A stretch of DNA of 64,000 nt from Paenibacillus barengoltzii NBRC 101215 (GTDB taxonomy: Bacteria; Bacillota; Bacilli; Paenibacillales; Paenibacillaceae), in contig NZ_BILV01000001.1 in assembly GCF_004000745.1 (NCBI RefSeq), positions 1 to 64,000 of the forward strand. Direction: 5' to 3'. The first letter of the stretch is position 1. Each line of letters starts with the position of its first letter. The notes beneath the pieces were generated by a model, which saw only the letters and a list, made by a program, of their open reading frames with translations, did not search any database and was not told the origin of the DNA. The position numbers were made by a program, and so were the translations under genes. Below are positions 16,225 to 25,325 of the stretch, one piece after another.

Positions 16225-16845
16225 TCAATCCTGGCGTTTGAAGTGGTTGCAAATCGTATCCACCGCATGATCAGCCATGATTAATTGCCCGTACTCCTCC
16301 AGCATCGCCGTCGTTACGGATGTCGCTTCGCCGAATTCAGCTAATACTGCGATCAGAGCAGGATGTTTGCCATCCTCAATTTCCTCCGGCTCCAGCTGAA
16401 GAACCCATTTCCCATTATATTTATACAGTCTGCCGGCTTCGTGAAGCATCGACTTCAGCACGTGTGCCGCTTCGATTACATTCTCGAAATCGTCAAAGGA
16501 ATACAGAATCGTATCGCTTTGCTCCAGCGTAACTTCCATCTCATAAACTTCTTCCGGCAGTTCATCCTCATAAGGCGAGCCGATCCCATGATGATGGTGA
16601 TCGTATTTGCCGCGCGTAACGATGACGACCATTCCTTGTGCAGGAAGGGCGAACACTTCCACAGCCAATGGCCCAGTGGCGTCAAAGCCCACTTCATTAT
16701 AAGCCTGATCCATCATTTCAGTGAACAGGTCATGGACTTTGGGAATCTCCTGCCACATGTCCTCTTTCTGTATACCGCGTTCGCTTAAATCGTCAAACGT
16801 GAGGAAAATCCGTATCTTATCCTGGCCTAGTCTTTCTATCTTCAT
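16225..16845 (-). CDS. MecA/YpbH family adaptor protein
   Basis: A 206-residue protein of the MecA family, adaptors that deliver substrates such as ComK to the ClpC-ClpP protease. The N-terminal substrate-binding region starts MKIERLGQDKIRIFLTFDDL, and the C-terminal domain (about residues 105-206) would bind ClpC. The His-rich linker HHHHGIG at about residue 83 is a curious feature. Whether it works as MecA or the paralogue YpbH cannot be told; the position near serA and resDE recalls ypbH. It stands alone, with about 200 bases before the next gene. Confidence 0.87.
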   Translation of the reverse strand: MKIERLGQDKIRIFLTFDDLSERGIQKEDMWQEIPKVHDLFTEMMDQAYNEVGFDATGPLAVEVFALPAQGMVVIVTRGKYDHHHHGIGSPYEDELPEEVYEMEVTLEQSDTILYSFDDFENVIEAAHVLKSMLHEAGRLYKYNGKWVLQLEPEEIEDGKHPALIAVLAEFGEATSVTTAMLEEYGQLIMADHAVDTICNHFKRQD

Positions 16846-16976
16846 ACAGGATCCTCCTCTCTCTATACGTTGTTATAAAACAGATTATGAAACCTGCTGT
16901 CAAGTGTGCTGAAAATGGTTCTTTGTATGTATGTTATCACTTATTTCATCTAAATGCACGCTTTAAAATAGAACAA

Positions 16977-17024
16977 AAAAGAATCATTTTCTGCTGCCCT
17001 GTCAAGGGGGCAGAAAATGACTCT
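16977..17024. terminator. Terminator after the 131-residue membrane protein gene
   Basis: A long stem, GTCATTTTCTGCCCCC with GGGCAGCAGAAAATGATTC, is followed on the minus strand by TTTTTTG. Confidence 0.85.
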
Positions 17025-17046
17025 TGGAATGGGGGTTTGAGCCGAA

Positions 17047-17442
17047 TTACAACCCTGGAACCGGGGTTTTCGCCTCTTTGAGAATGTTCTCAACTTCACG
17101 GCGCACATCCGGATCGCCTTTAATGAAGTCGGTCAGCTGCTTCAGACTGTATTCCTTCGAATGATTCGAACCGGACGTTGATACCGTGCCGGAACTGGGA
17201 TACACCTGGGCGTTGTCTGCCCCTTTAGCCTTTGTGACAGATGCAGACCCTGTATCCTCTGTTTTCAGCGCTCCTGAAATATCTTCGGTAGGGCTGTCGT
17301 TACGCTTCGAGGTCATCCCTGCAAACTTCAGGGCCGAGCCTGCACCGCTCATCACGGACATCAGGCTTTGCTTCCGTCGCGAAGCCCACATCGCGGCGAA
17401 GACACCAACCAATAAACCGCCTAAAAATGAGGAAGATTTCAC
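17047..17442 (-). CDS. Membrane-anchored protein of unknown function
   Basis: A 131-residue protein starting at GTG 17442, with AAGGAGG at 8 bases. Residues 5-18 are a Gly-rich hydrophobic segment (SSFLGGLLVGVFAAMWAS), followed by RRKQ, so the rest is probably cytoplasmic. A low-complexity Ser/Thr/Ala middle leads to a charged C-terminal helix. The layout recalls YtxH-like proteins, but I do not claim the family. It is divergent from the polysaccharide deacetylase gene, with 87 bases between them. Confidence 0.65.
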   Translation of the reverse strand: MKSSSFLGGLLVGVFAAMWASRRKQSLMSVMSGAGSALKFAGMTSKRNDSPTEDISGALKTEDTGSASVTKAKGADNAQVYPSSGTVSTSGSNHSKEYSLKQLTDFIKGDPDVRREVENILKEAKTPVPGL

Positions 17443-17529
17443 GTAAAAAACCTCCTTGGTTATGTTAAAATCATCTGTAGTGTTCGCGGATTTCCTTGAA
17501 CTCATGCGGCATAAATACAGGAAAGTGAG

Positions 17530-18438
17530 TTGACTTCTTTGCTCCACAAGAAACTCCTGCTCATCGCCGCCGCTTGTCTTATTCTTAGCTCATGCGGCCA
17601 AACTGATGCAACCATGACACCAACCACATCTAACCAAAACACCAACGCTTCTTCCGAAGTAACCGCACCGGATGACACCAACGATGGCACCAATGAATTC
17701 GGTCAGGTAGACCTACAGCCTGAGGACTCTTCACCTTCAGATGATGAGCCAACCTCAACCGAAACGGCTGCCCCTCCCCTGCAGTACCACATTAATAAGG
17801 CATATAACGTAGTGCCAAATGACGACACCGTGAACAAGAAGGTGGTTCTCCTGACGTTTGACGACGGACCGAAGGAGAAGGAAATGATTGATGGACTGAT
17901 CGATACGTTGGATAAACACCAGGCCAAAGCGATCTTTTTCGTTAACGGATATCGGGTTAAAGCCCATCCCGAGCTGCTGCAGCTGATCCATGAGCGCGGG
18001 CAGATCATCGGCAACCACAGCTGGGATCACATCGATTTAAAGAAAGAGTCCGCTGCGAATATGCGTAAGCAAATTGAAGATGTGCAAAGTATCGTAAAGG
18101 AAACGATTGGCGAAGCCCCGCGTTTCTTCCGTCCTCCCTTCGGTTCAGGGAACGATACAACGCATCAAATCGCAGACGACAATGAGCTCATCTACATGAC
18201 TTGGTCCAACGGATCTCTTGACTGGGACAGCAAAAACAAAAACAAGCCCGAGGCGGTCATCGCCAATGTGCTCGAACAGCTTCACGCTGGAAGCAATATC
18301 TTGATGCACGAGCTTCCTTGGACTGTTGAGGCACTGGATGAATTGCTCACCCAACTGGAACAGAAAGGGTACGGCTTCGTTGACCCTCGAACTATCGGAC
18401 CGGCTCCTGAACCTGCGGATGCCGAATCATCAAAATAA
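17530..18438 (+). CDS. Polysaccharide deacetylase lipoprotein
   Basis: A 302-residue NodB-domain protein, carbohydrate esterase family 4. The lipobox LSSC puts the acylated cysteine at residue 22, so it acts on the outer face of the membrane. A Thr/Ser/Asp-rich linker (25-80) spaces the catalytic domain away. Catalytic motifs are TFDDGP (109-114), NHSWDH, RPPFG and LMHE, so it should be an active metal-dependent deacetylase of peptidoglycan or another wall polymer. The start is TTG 17530 with AGGAAAG close upstream. It is one of few plus-strand genes in this half and is monocistronic. Confidence 0.88.
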   Translation: MTSLLHKKLLLIAAACLILSSCGQTDATMTPTTSNQNTNASSEVTAPDDTNDGTNEFGQVDLQPEDSSPSDDEPTSTETAAPPLQYHINKAYNVVPNDDTVNKKVVLLTFDDGPKEKEMIDGLIDTLDKHQAKAIFFVNGYRVKAHPELLQLIHERGQIIGNHSWDHIDLKKESAANMRKQIEDVQSIVKETIGEAPRFFRPPFGSGNDTTHQIADDNELIYMTWSNGSLDWDSKNKNKPEAVIANVLEQLHAGSNILMHELPWTVEALDELLTQLEQKGYGFVDPRTIGPAPEPADAESSK

Positions 18439-18449
18439 TTTTGAATCCA

Positions 18450-18482
18450 AAAAAAACCGTCAGGAGATTTCCTGACGGTTTT
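18450..18482. terminator. Bidirectional terminator
   Basis: AAAACCGTCAGG pairs with CCTGACGGTTTT around a 6-base loop. The A-rich and T-rich flanks serve the converging deacetylase gene and the minus-strand gene at 18500. Confidence 0.85.
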
Positions 18483-18499
18483 AATGTTGCAACCTGTTT

Positions 18500-19177
18500 T
18501 TATAATCCATGGCTTTTTCCCCACGGCGAATCGCTTAAGCCCCACCATAACAGATAAATCAAAATAATAACAAAAGCATAAAGAAGCGAATTATAAAACC
18601 ACCGGGTCATTTTAACACGTTGTGACGGATATAACTCCTTGCGCGTAGGCAGCTTAGCCAAATCGGGTTCTTCTTCCAGCATGGTTGATTCCCCAAAATG
18701 GTCGAGTTCACTCCGAGGTGGAGAACCCTTCGTTGAATGGGATGGTCGCTGAACTGGCTCTTTAAGTTTCGCCAATGCTGCAACCGCCGCAGACTCAAAC
18801 TTATTATCATCCGCCGCAACCGTCTTGGGAGATGTCGGCTCCGTTGCCGCTGGCAGCGTCTTCGTCCCTTGCCGAACCGGCTCCTCCGATTTACGCGGAA
18901 TCAGCAGCCGAACCATCGTCTCATCGCCAATGACCGGCTTCTTCTTAACAGGTGTTGCGTAACGCTCCTCATCCGCGATCAGGGGAAACGGCTCCACCTT
19001 TAAGCTGCTCGGGGATCGGACAGCGGCATACGTCGGTTCGGCATTCACCGCCGCAGGTTCCTGCTTGAGTTCAGCCGCCGCCATCCCGGAGGCCAGATTC
19101 CGCGATTGTATGGAAGCACTTTGCTTCGTTCGATTTTGCTGACCATATCGGTCCAATCGGCTTAAATGCTCGTTCAT
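18500..19177 (-). CDS. C-terminally anchored protein of unknown function
   Basis: I do not recognise this 225-residue protein. It is hydrophilic and low in complexity for about 195 residues, with many Pro, Ala, Lys and Glu, then has one hydrophobic segment (about 197-214, SLLYAFVIILIYLLWW) and a short tail. This is a tail-anchored layout with a long, probably disordered cytoplasmic part. It overlaps the end of the CPBP protease gene by 4 bases, so the two are translated together. One inference is that it is the substrate or partner of that protease. Confidence 0.6.
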   Translation of the reverse strand: MNEHLSRLDRYGQQNRTKQSASIQSRNLASGMAAAELKQEPAAVNAEPTYAAVRSPSSLKVEPFPLIADEERYATPVKKKPVIGDETMVRLLIPRKSEEPVRQGTKTLPAATEPTSPKTVAADDNKFESAAVAALAKLKEPVQRPSHSTKGSPPRSELDHFGESTMLEEEPDLAKLPTRKELYPSQRVKMTRWFYNSLLYAFVIILIYLLWWGLSDSPWGKSHGL

Positions 19178-19779
19178 GACTCCCTCCGAAATTTAATCAC
19201 CAGGCCTGATACGAGATCGATCAAAAAGTGACATAAGATCGGCGCCCAAAGCGTTCCCGTTTGAACATAAATAAATCCGAGGCCGTAGCTGCTTGCAAAC
19301 ACCCATGCCGTCGGAATCCAATGCCGAAGATACCGGACATGGATCGCTGCAAACAGGATGCTCGTCCAATACGGACCCAGCCCATACTGGATTGCCCCAC
19401 GGAACAATAGCTCCTCGCAGACGGCAACAACCACCGATATCACGACGATATGCCAAATCGGTCGATGACGGAAGAGCAGGGAATTAATGCCCCCATCATC
19501 CATACTTTCTTCCGAGATGAACCGGGACAAGAGCATATCCGCCCCGAACATCACCGCAGCAAATCCTGCTCCCCAGTACACAAATTCGACACTATTCGGA
19601 AATTGGAACAGGTGAAATGGGTTTCTTTTCTGAAATAACAAGATCACAAGACCGATAAGTAATGTAAGCCCTTGCGTGAGATATAAATTAATGAGCAACA
19701 ATCGATCGTTTAACTGACCGGGGTCGACTTTTTGTATTTTTACATCGCGCAATTTGAACTTTTTCATAGTTTTTGTCAA
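19174..19779 (-). CDS. CPBP-family intramembrane metalloprotease
   Basis: A 201-residue multi-spanning protein of the CPBP (CAAX protease/bacteriocin-processing) family. The motifs are EELLFRG in CEELLFRGAIQ, FAAIH and HFLIDL, which hold the conserved Glu, Arg and His residues. Family members process prenylated proteins or bacteriocins, or give immunity; the role here is not known. I prefer the TTG at 19779 (GGA 6 bases upstream) over the ATG at 19767. It is divergent from the unknown gene at 19837 and coupled to the tail-anchored protein gene after it. Confidence 0.82.
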   Translation of the reverse strand: MTKTMKKFKLRDVKIQKVDPGQLNDRLLLINLYLTQGLTLLIGLVILLFQKRNPFHLFQFPNSVEFVYWGAGFAAVMFGADMLLSRFISEESMDDGGINSLLFRHRPIWHIVVISVVVAVCEELLFRGAIQYGLGPYWTSILFAAIHVRYLRHWIPTAWVFASSYGLGFIYVQTGTLWAPILCHFLIDLVSGLVIKFRRES

Positions 19780-19836
19780 ACCCTGTCCTTTATAATATTT
19801 TAACGCATTCAAACCAATATAGTAAGGAGCATAAGT

Positions 19837-20754
19837 ATGATTCGGAAAAATAACACCAAATTTGAGATGCTGTTCTCGCTCGGATTTCTCGCCTTGCTGA
19901 TTACTGCGTTTGGGACGTTCTTTCTTGGACTTAATCTTGGCATCGACAAGACGGAAGCCAAATACGCGAATCTCAAAGCGATCACGATTCGAGAGGAAAA
20001 CGAAACCTCCTACCAGCAACAGGATTTGGTCACATTCTACTATGTGGTTTTTCAGCCGTATCAGCAATTTAAAGAAAATTACCTCACTCTGATCGAAGAC
20101 ATCACCCACAGTTCCAAGCCGGTATCATCGGATAAGCTGAAAGATATCCGAGATAAAGCTAAGGCCAGCTATGAGCAAATTGCTGTACATTCTATTGCCG
20201 ACTCCTCCCCGTTGCTCAAGGAGGCCCAAACGGACTATTTAAAGAGCCTAAAGCTGTTTGAGGAAAGCATGGACCAGATCAAATCTAAGGCAGGAAACAA
20301 GAAAGGCATGGAGCTTGCCAAAATCGTCAATCAAGATGAGTTCACGGTGAACGCCAAAAAGTACGGGCTGCAGGCGCAAAAGAAATATTATGCCTCGATG
20401 CTGAAATGGACCGCTAAAACCAAAAACGGCGTTTCTGCTGACTATACATACAAAGAGAACATCGGAACTAAAGAATGGTCCGGTTATACGCTTGCGGTAA
20501 AAAACAAAGCCGTCACCGATATGATGGTGAACGAGCAGCTTTATGTATCCTATTTGCCGCAGGACTTCACGGCCAAGATTGATCAGTTAATCAGCAGCGG
20601 AAAAGCTGAGGCGCTTCAATTGAACTCCATCGGCTCTATTGTTAAGGTTTTAATTGAAACGGATGCCGTGAAGAGCAAAGAATTTGTAAAATGGAAGTCA
20701 ACGTACTACGCCTCCGAATCGTTGCCGGAGTTGCCGTTCTTTGCGGAGTACTAG
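19837..20754 (+). CDS. Membrane-anchored extracellular protein of unknown function
   Basis: A 305-residue protein with one N-terminal membrane anchor (about residues 12-36, LFSLGFLALLITAFGTFF) and a large, Lys-rich, mostly helical outer part without cysteines. I do not recognise the family. Start ATG 19837 has AAGGAG 8 bases upstream. It runs on the plus strand, divergent from the CPBP protease gene with a 57-base gap that must hold both promoters. No obvious terminator follows before the serA T-box. Confidence 0.65.
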   Translation: MIRKNNTKFEMLFSLGFLALLITAFGTFFLGLNLGIDKTEAKYANLKAITIREENETSYQQQDLVTFYYVVFQPYQQFKENYLTLIEDITHSSKPVSSDKLKDIRDKAKASYEQIAVHSIADSSPLLKEAQTDYLKSLKLFEESMDQIKSKAGNKKGMELAKIVNQDEFTVNAKKYGLQAQKKYYASMLKWTAKTKNGVSADYTYKENIGTKEWSGYTLAVKNKAVTDMMVNEQLYVSYLPQDFTAKIDQLISSGKAEALQLNSIGSIVKVLIETDAVKSKEFVKWKSTYYASESLPELPFFAEY

Positions 20755-20887
20755 GCCCTTTCGCTGTCCGCCGTTAAGAGACGCTTTTCGACATTAGTAA
20801 AATCATAACCAAAATTTTAGACGGATTCAAGTTTGGGCAAAATCCGAACGACAAACACCTAACTTTGTAAAAATGTTCAGGTTAGTG

Positions 20888-20917
20888 TTGACACTTTGCC
20901 AAGGCCCGTGTTACATT
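20888..20917 (+). promoter_or_regulatory. Sigma-A promoter of serA
   Basis: TTGACA (20888-20893) and TACATT (20912-20917) are 18 bases apart, directly before the T-box leader. The rest of 20755-20887 holds no recognisable gene. Confidence 0.7.
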
Positions 20918-20924
20918 ATGAAAA

Positions 20925-21200
20925 ATTACATCTCATGAAACACTTTGAAGGAAAGAAGCCTTCGGAAAGCTTCCAGAGAGTCGGTGGTGCTGCAAACCGG
21001 CAGCGGAACGAATGGCTTTAGCGCTCCTGAGTCGCTGCGTCGAAATGAAAGTAGGCGTAGCCGGTGAACCCGTTATCGTTCTTGTCAGCAATGACAACTG
21101 AGGCTGCTTTCTGCGAAGGGGCAGCGAATTAGGGTGGTACCACGAATAACTCTCGTCCCTTACTACGGAAGTAGTGTGCGGATTGAGAGTTTTTGATTTA
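20925..21200 (+). promoter_or_regulatory. T-box riboswitch, probably serine-specific
   Basis: The T-box sequence AGGGTGGTACCACG is at 21131-21144. Stem I signatures AGAGAG (20975), GGTGGTGCTGCAAACC and CTCCTGAG, and a stem II S-turn GAAATGAAAGTAGG, precede it. Codon AGC at 21020-21022, just before CTCCTGAG, is the likely specifier, which would sense uncharged tRNA-Ser and fits serA; this assignment is inference. A terminator hairpin (AACTCTCGTCC with GGATTGAGAGTT, then TTTTT) follows at 21148-21197 and overlaps the antiterminator. A further 185 bases with two more hairpins separate it from serA. Confidence 0.92.
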
Positions 21201-21383
21201 TTTAGCGACGCCAACTGCCTCCCAGGCGTCCTTGGTACCTTAGTTCTTTGGTGCGGTAATCGGACACAGCGTCAATGAAGAAACTCAACTTAACCACATC
21301 AGCTTATGCTTCCGAAGATAGCCACACTTGCTGTCTTTCAAGGAGGCCTTGCTATATAAAACTTTTAGGAGGGTCAAATCAAC

Positions 21384-22973
21384 ATGTTTAAAGTTTTAGT
21401 ATCGGATCCGATCAGCGACTTGGGGATTCAGCAGCTGATGGATGCAGCCGACGTTGAGGTCGATAAGAAGCCAGGTCTCAGCGAAGATGAATTGGTGCAG
21501 ATTATTCCGCAATATGACGGTCTCCTGGTCCGCAGCCAAACGAAAGTCACCGAGAAAATCATGGAAGCCGGAACCCGCTTGAAAGTTATCGGCCGTGCTG
21601 GGGTTGGGGTCGACAACATCGATCTGGAAGCGGCGACGAAACGCGGAATTATTGTCATTAATGCTCCGGACGGCAATACGATTACGACTTGTGAACATGC
21701 CTTTGCCATGATGATGGCGCTGGCCCGTCATATTCCGCAAGCCTATGCGAAGACGATCAAAGGCGAATGGGATCGCAAATTCCTTGGCGTCGAGCTGCGC
21801 AACAAAACGCTGGGCGTGTTGGGCATGGGCCGGATCGGCAGCGAGGTTGCGAAGCGCGCCAAAGCATTTGGCATGGACATTCTCGGCTATGACCCTTTCC
21901 TTACTGAAGATCGGGCGGAGAAGCTGGGCGTGAAGCTAGCGACGGTAGACGAAATCATCCGGAATGCGGATTTCATTACTGTGCATACACCGCTCACACC
22001 AGAGACGAAGCATATGATTGCCCGTCCGCAATTTGAAGTGATGAAGAAAGGTATGCGCATCATCAACTGCGCCCGCGGCGGTATCATTGATGAATTGGCG
22101 CTGGTGGAAGCCATTGATCAAGGCATCGTAGCTGGGGCTGCCTTCGACGTATTTGAGAAAGAGCCGCCGGAAGCGGATCATCCGTTCCTTCATCATCCGA
22201 AGATCATCGTGACGCCGCACCTTGGCGCTTCTACCGTAGAAGCTCAAGAGAACGTGGCCATCGACGTGTCCGAGCAAGTGCTTCATATCCTGCGCAACGA
22301 ACCGTTTAAAAATGCGGTGAATATGCCGCCGGTTGCAGCCAGCGTCATGAACAAGCTGCAGCCTTACTTCGGGCTCGGTGAGAAAATTGGGGTCTTCCTG
22401 TCCCAGCTGAACAATCAGGCTGTCAAAGAAATCCATGTGGATTATGCTGGTGACCTGGCGGAAGTGGATACGCAGCCGCTGACTCGCTACATTATCAAAG
22501 GCGTGCTGTCCCGTCATTTCGGCAACGACGTGAATATCGTTAACTCGATGCACCTCGCGAAGGTCCGTGACATTAACGTCGTGGTTTCGCAAGCCTCGGC
22601 TACCAAGGGCTTCACCAATCTGATTTCCGTGACCCTCAAGGCTCAGGACGGAACGGAGCGCCGGGTCGCTGGTACACTGCTGAACGGTTACGGTGCACGG
22701 ATTGTCCAAATCGACAAGTTCCCGGTTGACGTCGCGCCAGAAGGCCACCTCATCTTCATCTCGCACAACGACAAACCAGGGATCATCGGGCATGTGGGTA
22801 CCTTGCTTGGGAAGAACGAGGTGAACATCGCCTCCATGCAGGTTGGACGTAAACTGGTTGGCGGTGAAGCGATCATGGTACTGACTGTGGATAAAACCGT
22901 GACGAAGGAAGTTCTGGACGATTTGACGAAGCTTCCGGAAATCAATAAAGCCCAGCATATCATTTTCGCGTAA
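21384..22973 (+). CDS. serA: D-3-phosphoglycerate dehydrogenase
   Basis: A 529-residue SerA, the first step of serine synthesis (3-phosphoglycerate to 3-phosphohydroxypyruvate). It has the substrate- and NAD-binding domains (GMGRIGSEVAKRAKAFGM, INCARGGIIDE, TPHLGAST), the intervening ASB domain, and a C-terminal ACT domain (from about residue 455, LIFISHNDKPGIIGHVG), the usual long form. Start ATG 21384 has AGGAGG at 10 bases. Expression should be controlled by the T-box leader: uncharged tRNA-Ser favours read-through. It is monocistronic, with a convergent terminator. Confidence 0.98.
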   Translation: MFKVLVSDPISDLGIQQLMDAADVEVDKKPGLSEDELVQIIPQYDGLLVRSQTKVTEKIMEAGTRLKVIGRAGVGVDNIDLEAATKRGIIVINAPDGNTITTCEHAFAMMMALARHIPQAYAKTIKGEWDRKFLGVELRNKTLGVLGMGRIGSEVAKRAKAFGMDILGYDPFLTEDRAEKLGVKLATVDEIIRNADFITVHTPLTPETKHMIARPQFEVMKKGMRIINCARGGIIDELALVEAIDQGIVAGAAFDVFEKEPPEADHPFLHHPKIIVTPHLGASTVEAQENVAIDVSEQVLHILRNEPFKNAVNMPPVAASVMNKLQPYFGLGEKIGVFLSQLNNQAVKEIHVDYAGDLAEVDTQPLTRYIIKGVLSRHFGNDVNIVNSMHLAKVRDINVVVSQASATKGFTNLISVTLKAQDGTERRVAGTLLNGYGARIVQIDKFPVDVAPEGHLIFISHNDKPGIIGHVGTLLGKNEVNIASMQVGRKLVGGEAIMVLTVDKTVTKEVLDDLTKLPEINKAQHIIFA

Positions 22974-23063
22974 CGCCTCGAAACACGAGATCACGAATAT
23001 TCATTCCGCCGTCAAATCAATCATTGTTCCACGATGAACAAGATTTATCTGCGGCATTCAACA

Positions 23064-23098
23064 AAAAAACATCCTTCTTCGCGAAGGATGTTTTTTTG
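23064..23098. terminator. Convergent terminator of serA and resE
   Basis: AAAAAACATCCTTC, loop, GAAGGATGTTTTTT. The perfect stem has A and T tracts on both sides and serves both strands. Confidence 0.9.
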
Positions 23099-23101
23099 TG
23101 A

Positions 23102-24541
23102 TTACGTAGATTGTCCCGATTCGACAGGAAGCAAGAAGTGAAATACGGTGCCCTTGCCAATTTCACTATCGGCCCAAATGGAACCTTGATGAGCTGCGAT
23201 GATATTTTTGACGATCGAAAGACCTAATCCCGTCCCGCCATTCTCACCGCGAACCCGTGCTTTGTCGGCTTTGTAGAAGCGGTCGAAGATATACCGTAAA
23301 TCTTCGCTCGGAATGCCTACACCGGTATCCGATACGGCGACGTGAAGCTGCTTGCCCATTTCGCCGGTTTCCATGGAAGCCTTGACCGTCACCTTCCCTC
23401 CTTCCGGCGTATGCCGGAAAGCATTGTCCAGCAAATTGGTCAGCACCTGTTCTAAACGGTCTTCATCGGCTTGCAGCTGCAGCTCCCCGTCTTCCAGCTC
23501 CAACACAAGCTCAACCCCGTTATCCTTGGCTCGGACCTGAAATTTGCGGTCCACCCTCTCTGCCAACTCACGAAAGTCGACCCTGCGCATAACCATATCC
23601 GTATGACCTGCCTCCATCCGAGCCAGGTCTAACAAATCACGAACGAGCCGTCCCATCCGCAGGGACTCGTCATAAATAACTTGGGCGAGCTCCGCGCTCT
23701 CTTCCGGCGAAGAAGCCATGCCGTCAAGCAGCGCTTCACTGTACCCTTGCATCATCGAGAGCGGGGTCCGAATTTCATGAGACACGTTCGCCACGAAATC
23801 GCGGCGCATCTTCTCCAAGTTCACTTCTTCGGTTACATCCCGAAGTACGGCAACGGCTCCGCGAACCTCACCGTCTGAGGACAGCGGCGCCATATGTACG
23901 GACCATACCCCTTTCATAACGTGGACGTTCATCTTCTGGTCGCTCTCTTGATCAAGCAAACGACGGAATAACGGAAAGAGCGGCTTCGGTACCATCTGTT
24001 TTTCGTTAGCAGAGGCAGGTATATCTTCCTCGCTCTCCTCTGTCAGATCTCCCCAAAGCTGTAATAACCGATCACCCGGCGGGTTGGTCAAAATGACAGC
24101 ACCCTCGCGGTCCAATGTAATTACCGCATCATTCATGCTTCTAAGCACGCTGGAAAGATGTTCCTTCTCGTGCTTTAAGCTGCGGATCGTATTTTCCAGT
24201 TCTTCCGCCATATGGTTAAACGTGATGGCAAGCTCACCGATTTCATCACTCGTGCGCAGAGACAGACGCGTGTCGTATTTGCCTTTGCGCACCGAATCCG
24301 CAGCCCGAATCAGCTGCTGCATCGGCTGTGTAATCTTCGTGAACAGAAACAAAGCAAAAAACGTTGTGAGCGAAAATCCGATCATTGCGACGATCACAAA
24401 TAACCGTTTGACCGCTCCGGAGTTTGTAAAGTTCGTATCGATGTATGGCAGCAGGAACAGTCCCATTAACATCAGGACGCAAGCTACCAAGCAAATAATC
24501 GTAATCCACAGCTTACCAACGAGCGTTCTCCAGAAGTTCAC
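23102..24541 (-). CDS. resE: ResE-type sensor histidine kinase with reduced sensor domain
   Basis: A 479-residue membrane histidine kinase. Two membrane segments (about 10-32 and 47-68) are joined by only about 14 residues, so the large outer domain of B. subtilis ResE (589 residues) is absent. HAMP (70-120), PAS (about 125-235), HisKA with H255 in VSHEIRTP, and HATPase (DTGVGIPSEDL, GTGLGLSIV) follow. The start is GTG 24541, which directly abuts the resD stop. The pair controls respiration genes in response to oxygen and nitric oxide in Bacillus. Sensing here must use the PAS domain or membrane part. Confidence 0.9.
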   Translation of the reverse strand: MNFWRTLVGKLWITIICLVACVLMLMGLFLLPYIDTNFTNSGAVKRLFVIVAMIGFSLTTFFALFLFTKITQPMQQLIRAADSVRKGKYDTRLSLRTSDEIGELAITFNHMAEELENTIRSLKHEKEHLSSVLRSMNDAVITLDREGAVILTNPPGDRLLQLWGDLTEESEEDIPASANEKQMVPKPLFPLFRRLLDQESDQKMNVHVMKGVWSVHMAPLSSDGEVRGAVAVLRDVTEEVNLEKMRRDFVANVSHEIRTPLSMMQGYSEALLDGMASSPEESAELAQVIYDESLRMGRLVRDLLDLARMEAGHTDMVMRRVDFRELAERVDRKFQVRAKDNGVELVLELEDGELQLQADEDRLEQVLTNLLDNAFRHTPEGGKVTVKASMETGEMGKQLHVAVSDTGVGIPSEDLRYIFDRFYKADKARVRGENGGTGLGLSIVKNIIAAHQGSIWADSEIGKGTVFHFLLPVESGQST

Positions 24542-25258
24542 TTACTTTGGAACCTCCAGCTTGTATCCGACGCCCCATACGGTCGTGATCATCGCAGCGG
24601 ACTCCGGCGACACCTTGTTCAACTTCTCCCGAAGCCGTTTCACATGGGTATCCACCGTACGCAAATCACCGAAAAACTCGTAGTTCCATACATCCTTCAG
24701 TAACTCTTCCCGGGAAAACACCTTATCCGGCGAAACAGCCAGATAATGCAGCAGTTCATACTCCTTGGGAGTCAAACTGACCTCCTGCCCGTTAGCAGTT
24801 ACCCGATGGGCATCATGTTCAATCACGAGATGAGGGAACACAATATTGTTGCTAGTTCCGCTTTCCTTCGTCAAATAAGCCGTAGCGGAAGCACGGCGCA
24901 TGATCGCTTTGACCCGATAGATGACCTCGCGTGGGCTGAACGGCTTCACGACGTAATCGTCCGCTCCAACTTCAAAGCCCTGTACACGGTTAATTTCCTC
25001 TCCCTTGGCCGTCAGCATCAGTACCGGTGTTGCTTTAACTTGTCTCAATCGATTACAGACCTCGACGCCGTCAATCCCCGGAAGCATGACGTCGAGCAAG
25101 ATCAAACCATAGTCGTTGGAAGTCGCCAACTTCAGGGCAGTCTCCCCATCCTCGGCTTCATCGATTTCGTAGCCTTCTTTTTCCAAGTACATCTTTAGCA
25201 GCCGGCGAATCCGCTCCTCGTCATCGACTACCAGAATGCGGTTTGCTTGATCTGACAT
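24542..25258 (-). CDS. resD: Response regulator ResD
   Basis: A 238-residue OmpR/PhoB-type regulator. The receiver domain has the acidic pocket D12 D13, the phosphorylated D56 in LLDVMLPG, and K in VVKPFSPRE. The C-terminal winged helix ends in TTVWGVGYKLE. In Bacillus ResD activates resA and many genes of aerobic and anaerobic respiration. It lies between resC (67 bases upstream) and resE, the conserved resABCDE order. Confidence 0.95.
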   Translation of the reverse strand: MSDQANRILVVDDEERIRRLLKMYLEKEGYEIDEAEDGETALKLATSNDYGLILLDVMLPGIDGVEVCNRLRQVKATPVLMLTAKGEEINRVQGFEVGADDYVVKPFSPREVIYRVKAIMRRASATAYLTKESGTSNNIVFPHLVIEHDAHRVTANGQEVSLTPKEYELLHYLAVSPDKVFSREELLKDVWNYEFFGDLRTVDTHVKRLREKLNKVSPESAAMITTVWGVGYKLEVPK

Positions 25259-25325
25259 TTTAACAACAACCCCTTCATCATCTTACCCAATCAGTTGAGC
25301 AGTCCATATGGTATTATTGCCTGAG

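Noticed and set aside
21936-22994. 352-codon open frame antisense to serA
   Set aside because: Antisense shadow of a highly conserved gene with biased third positions; no start signal.
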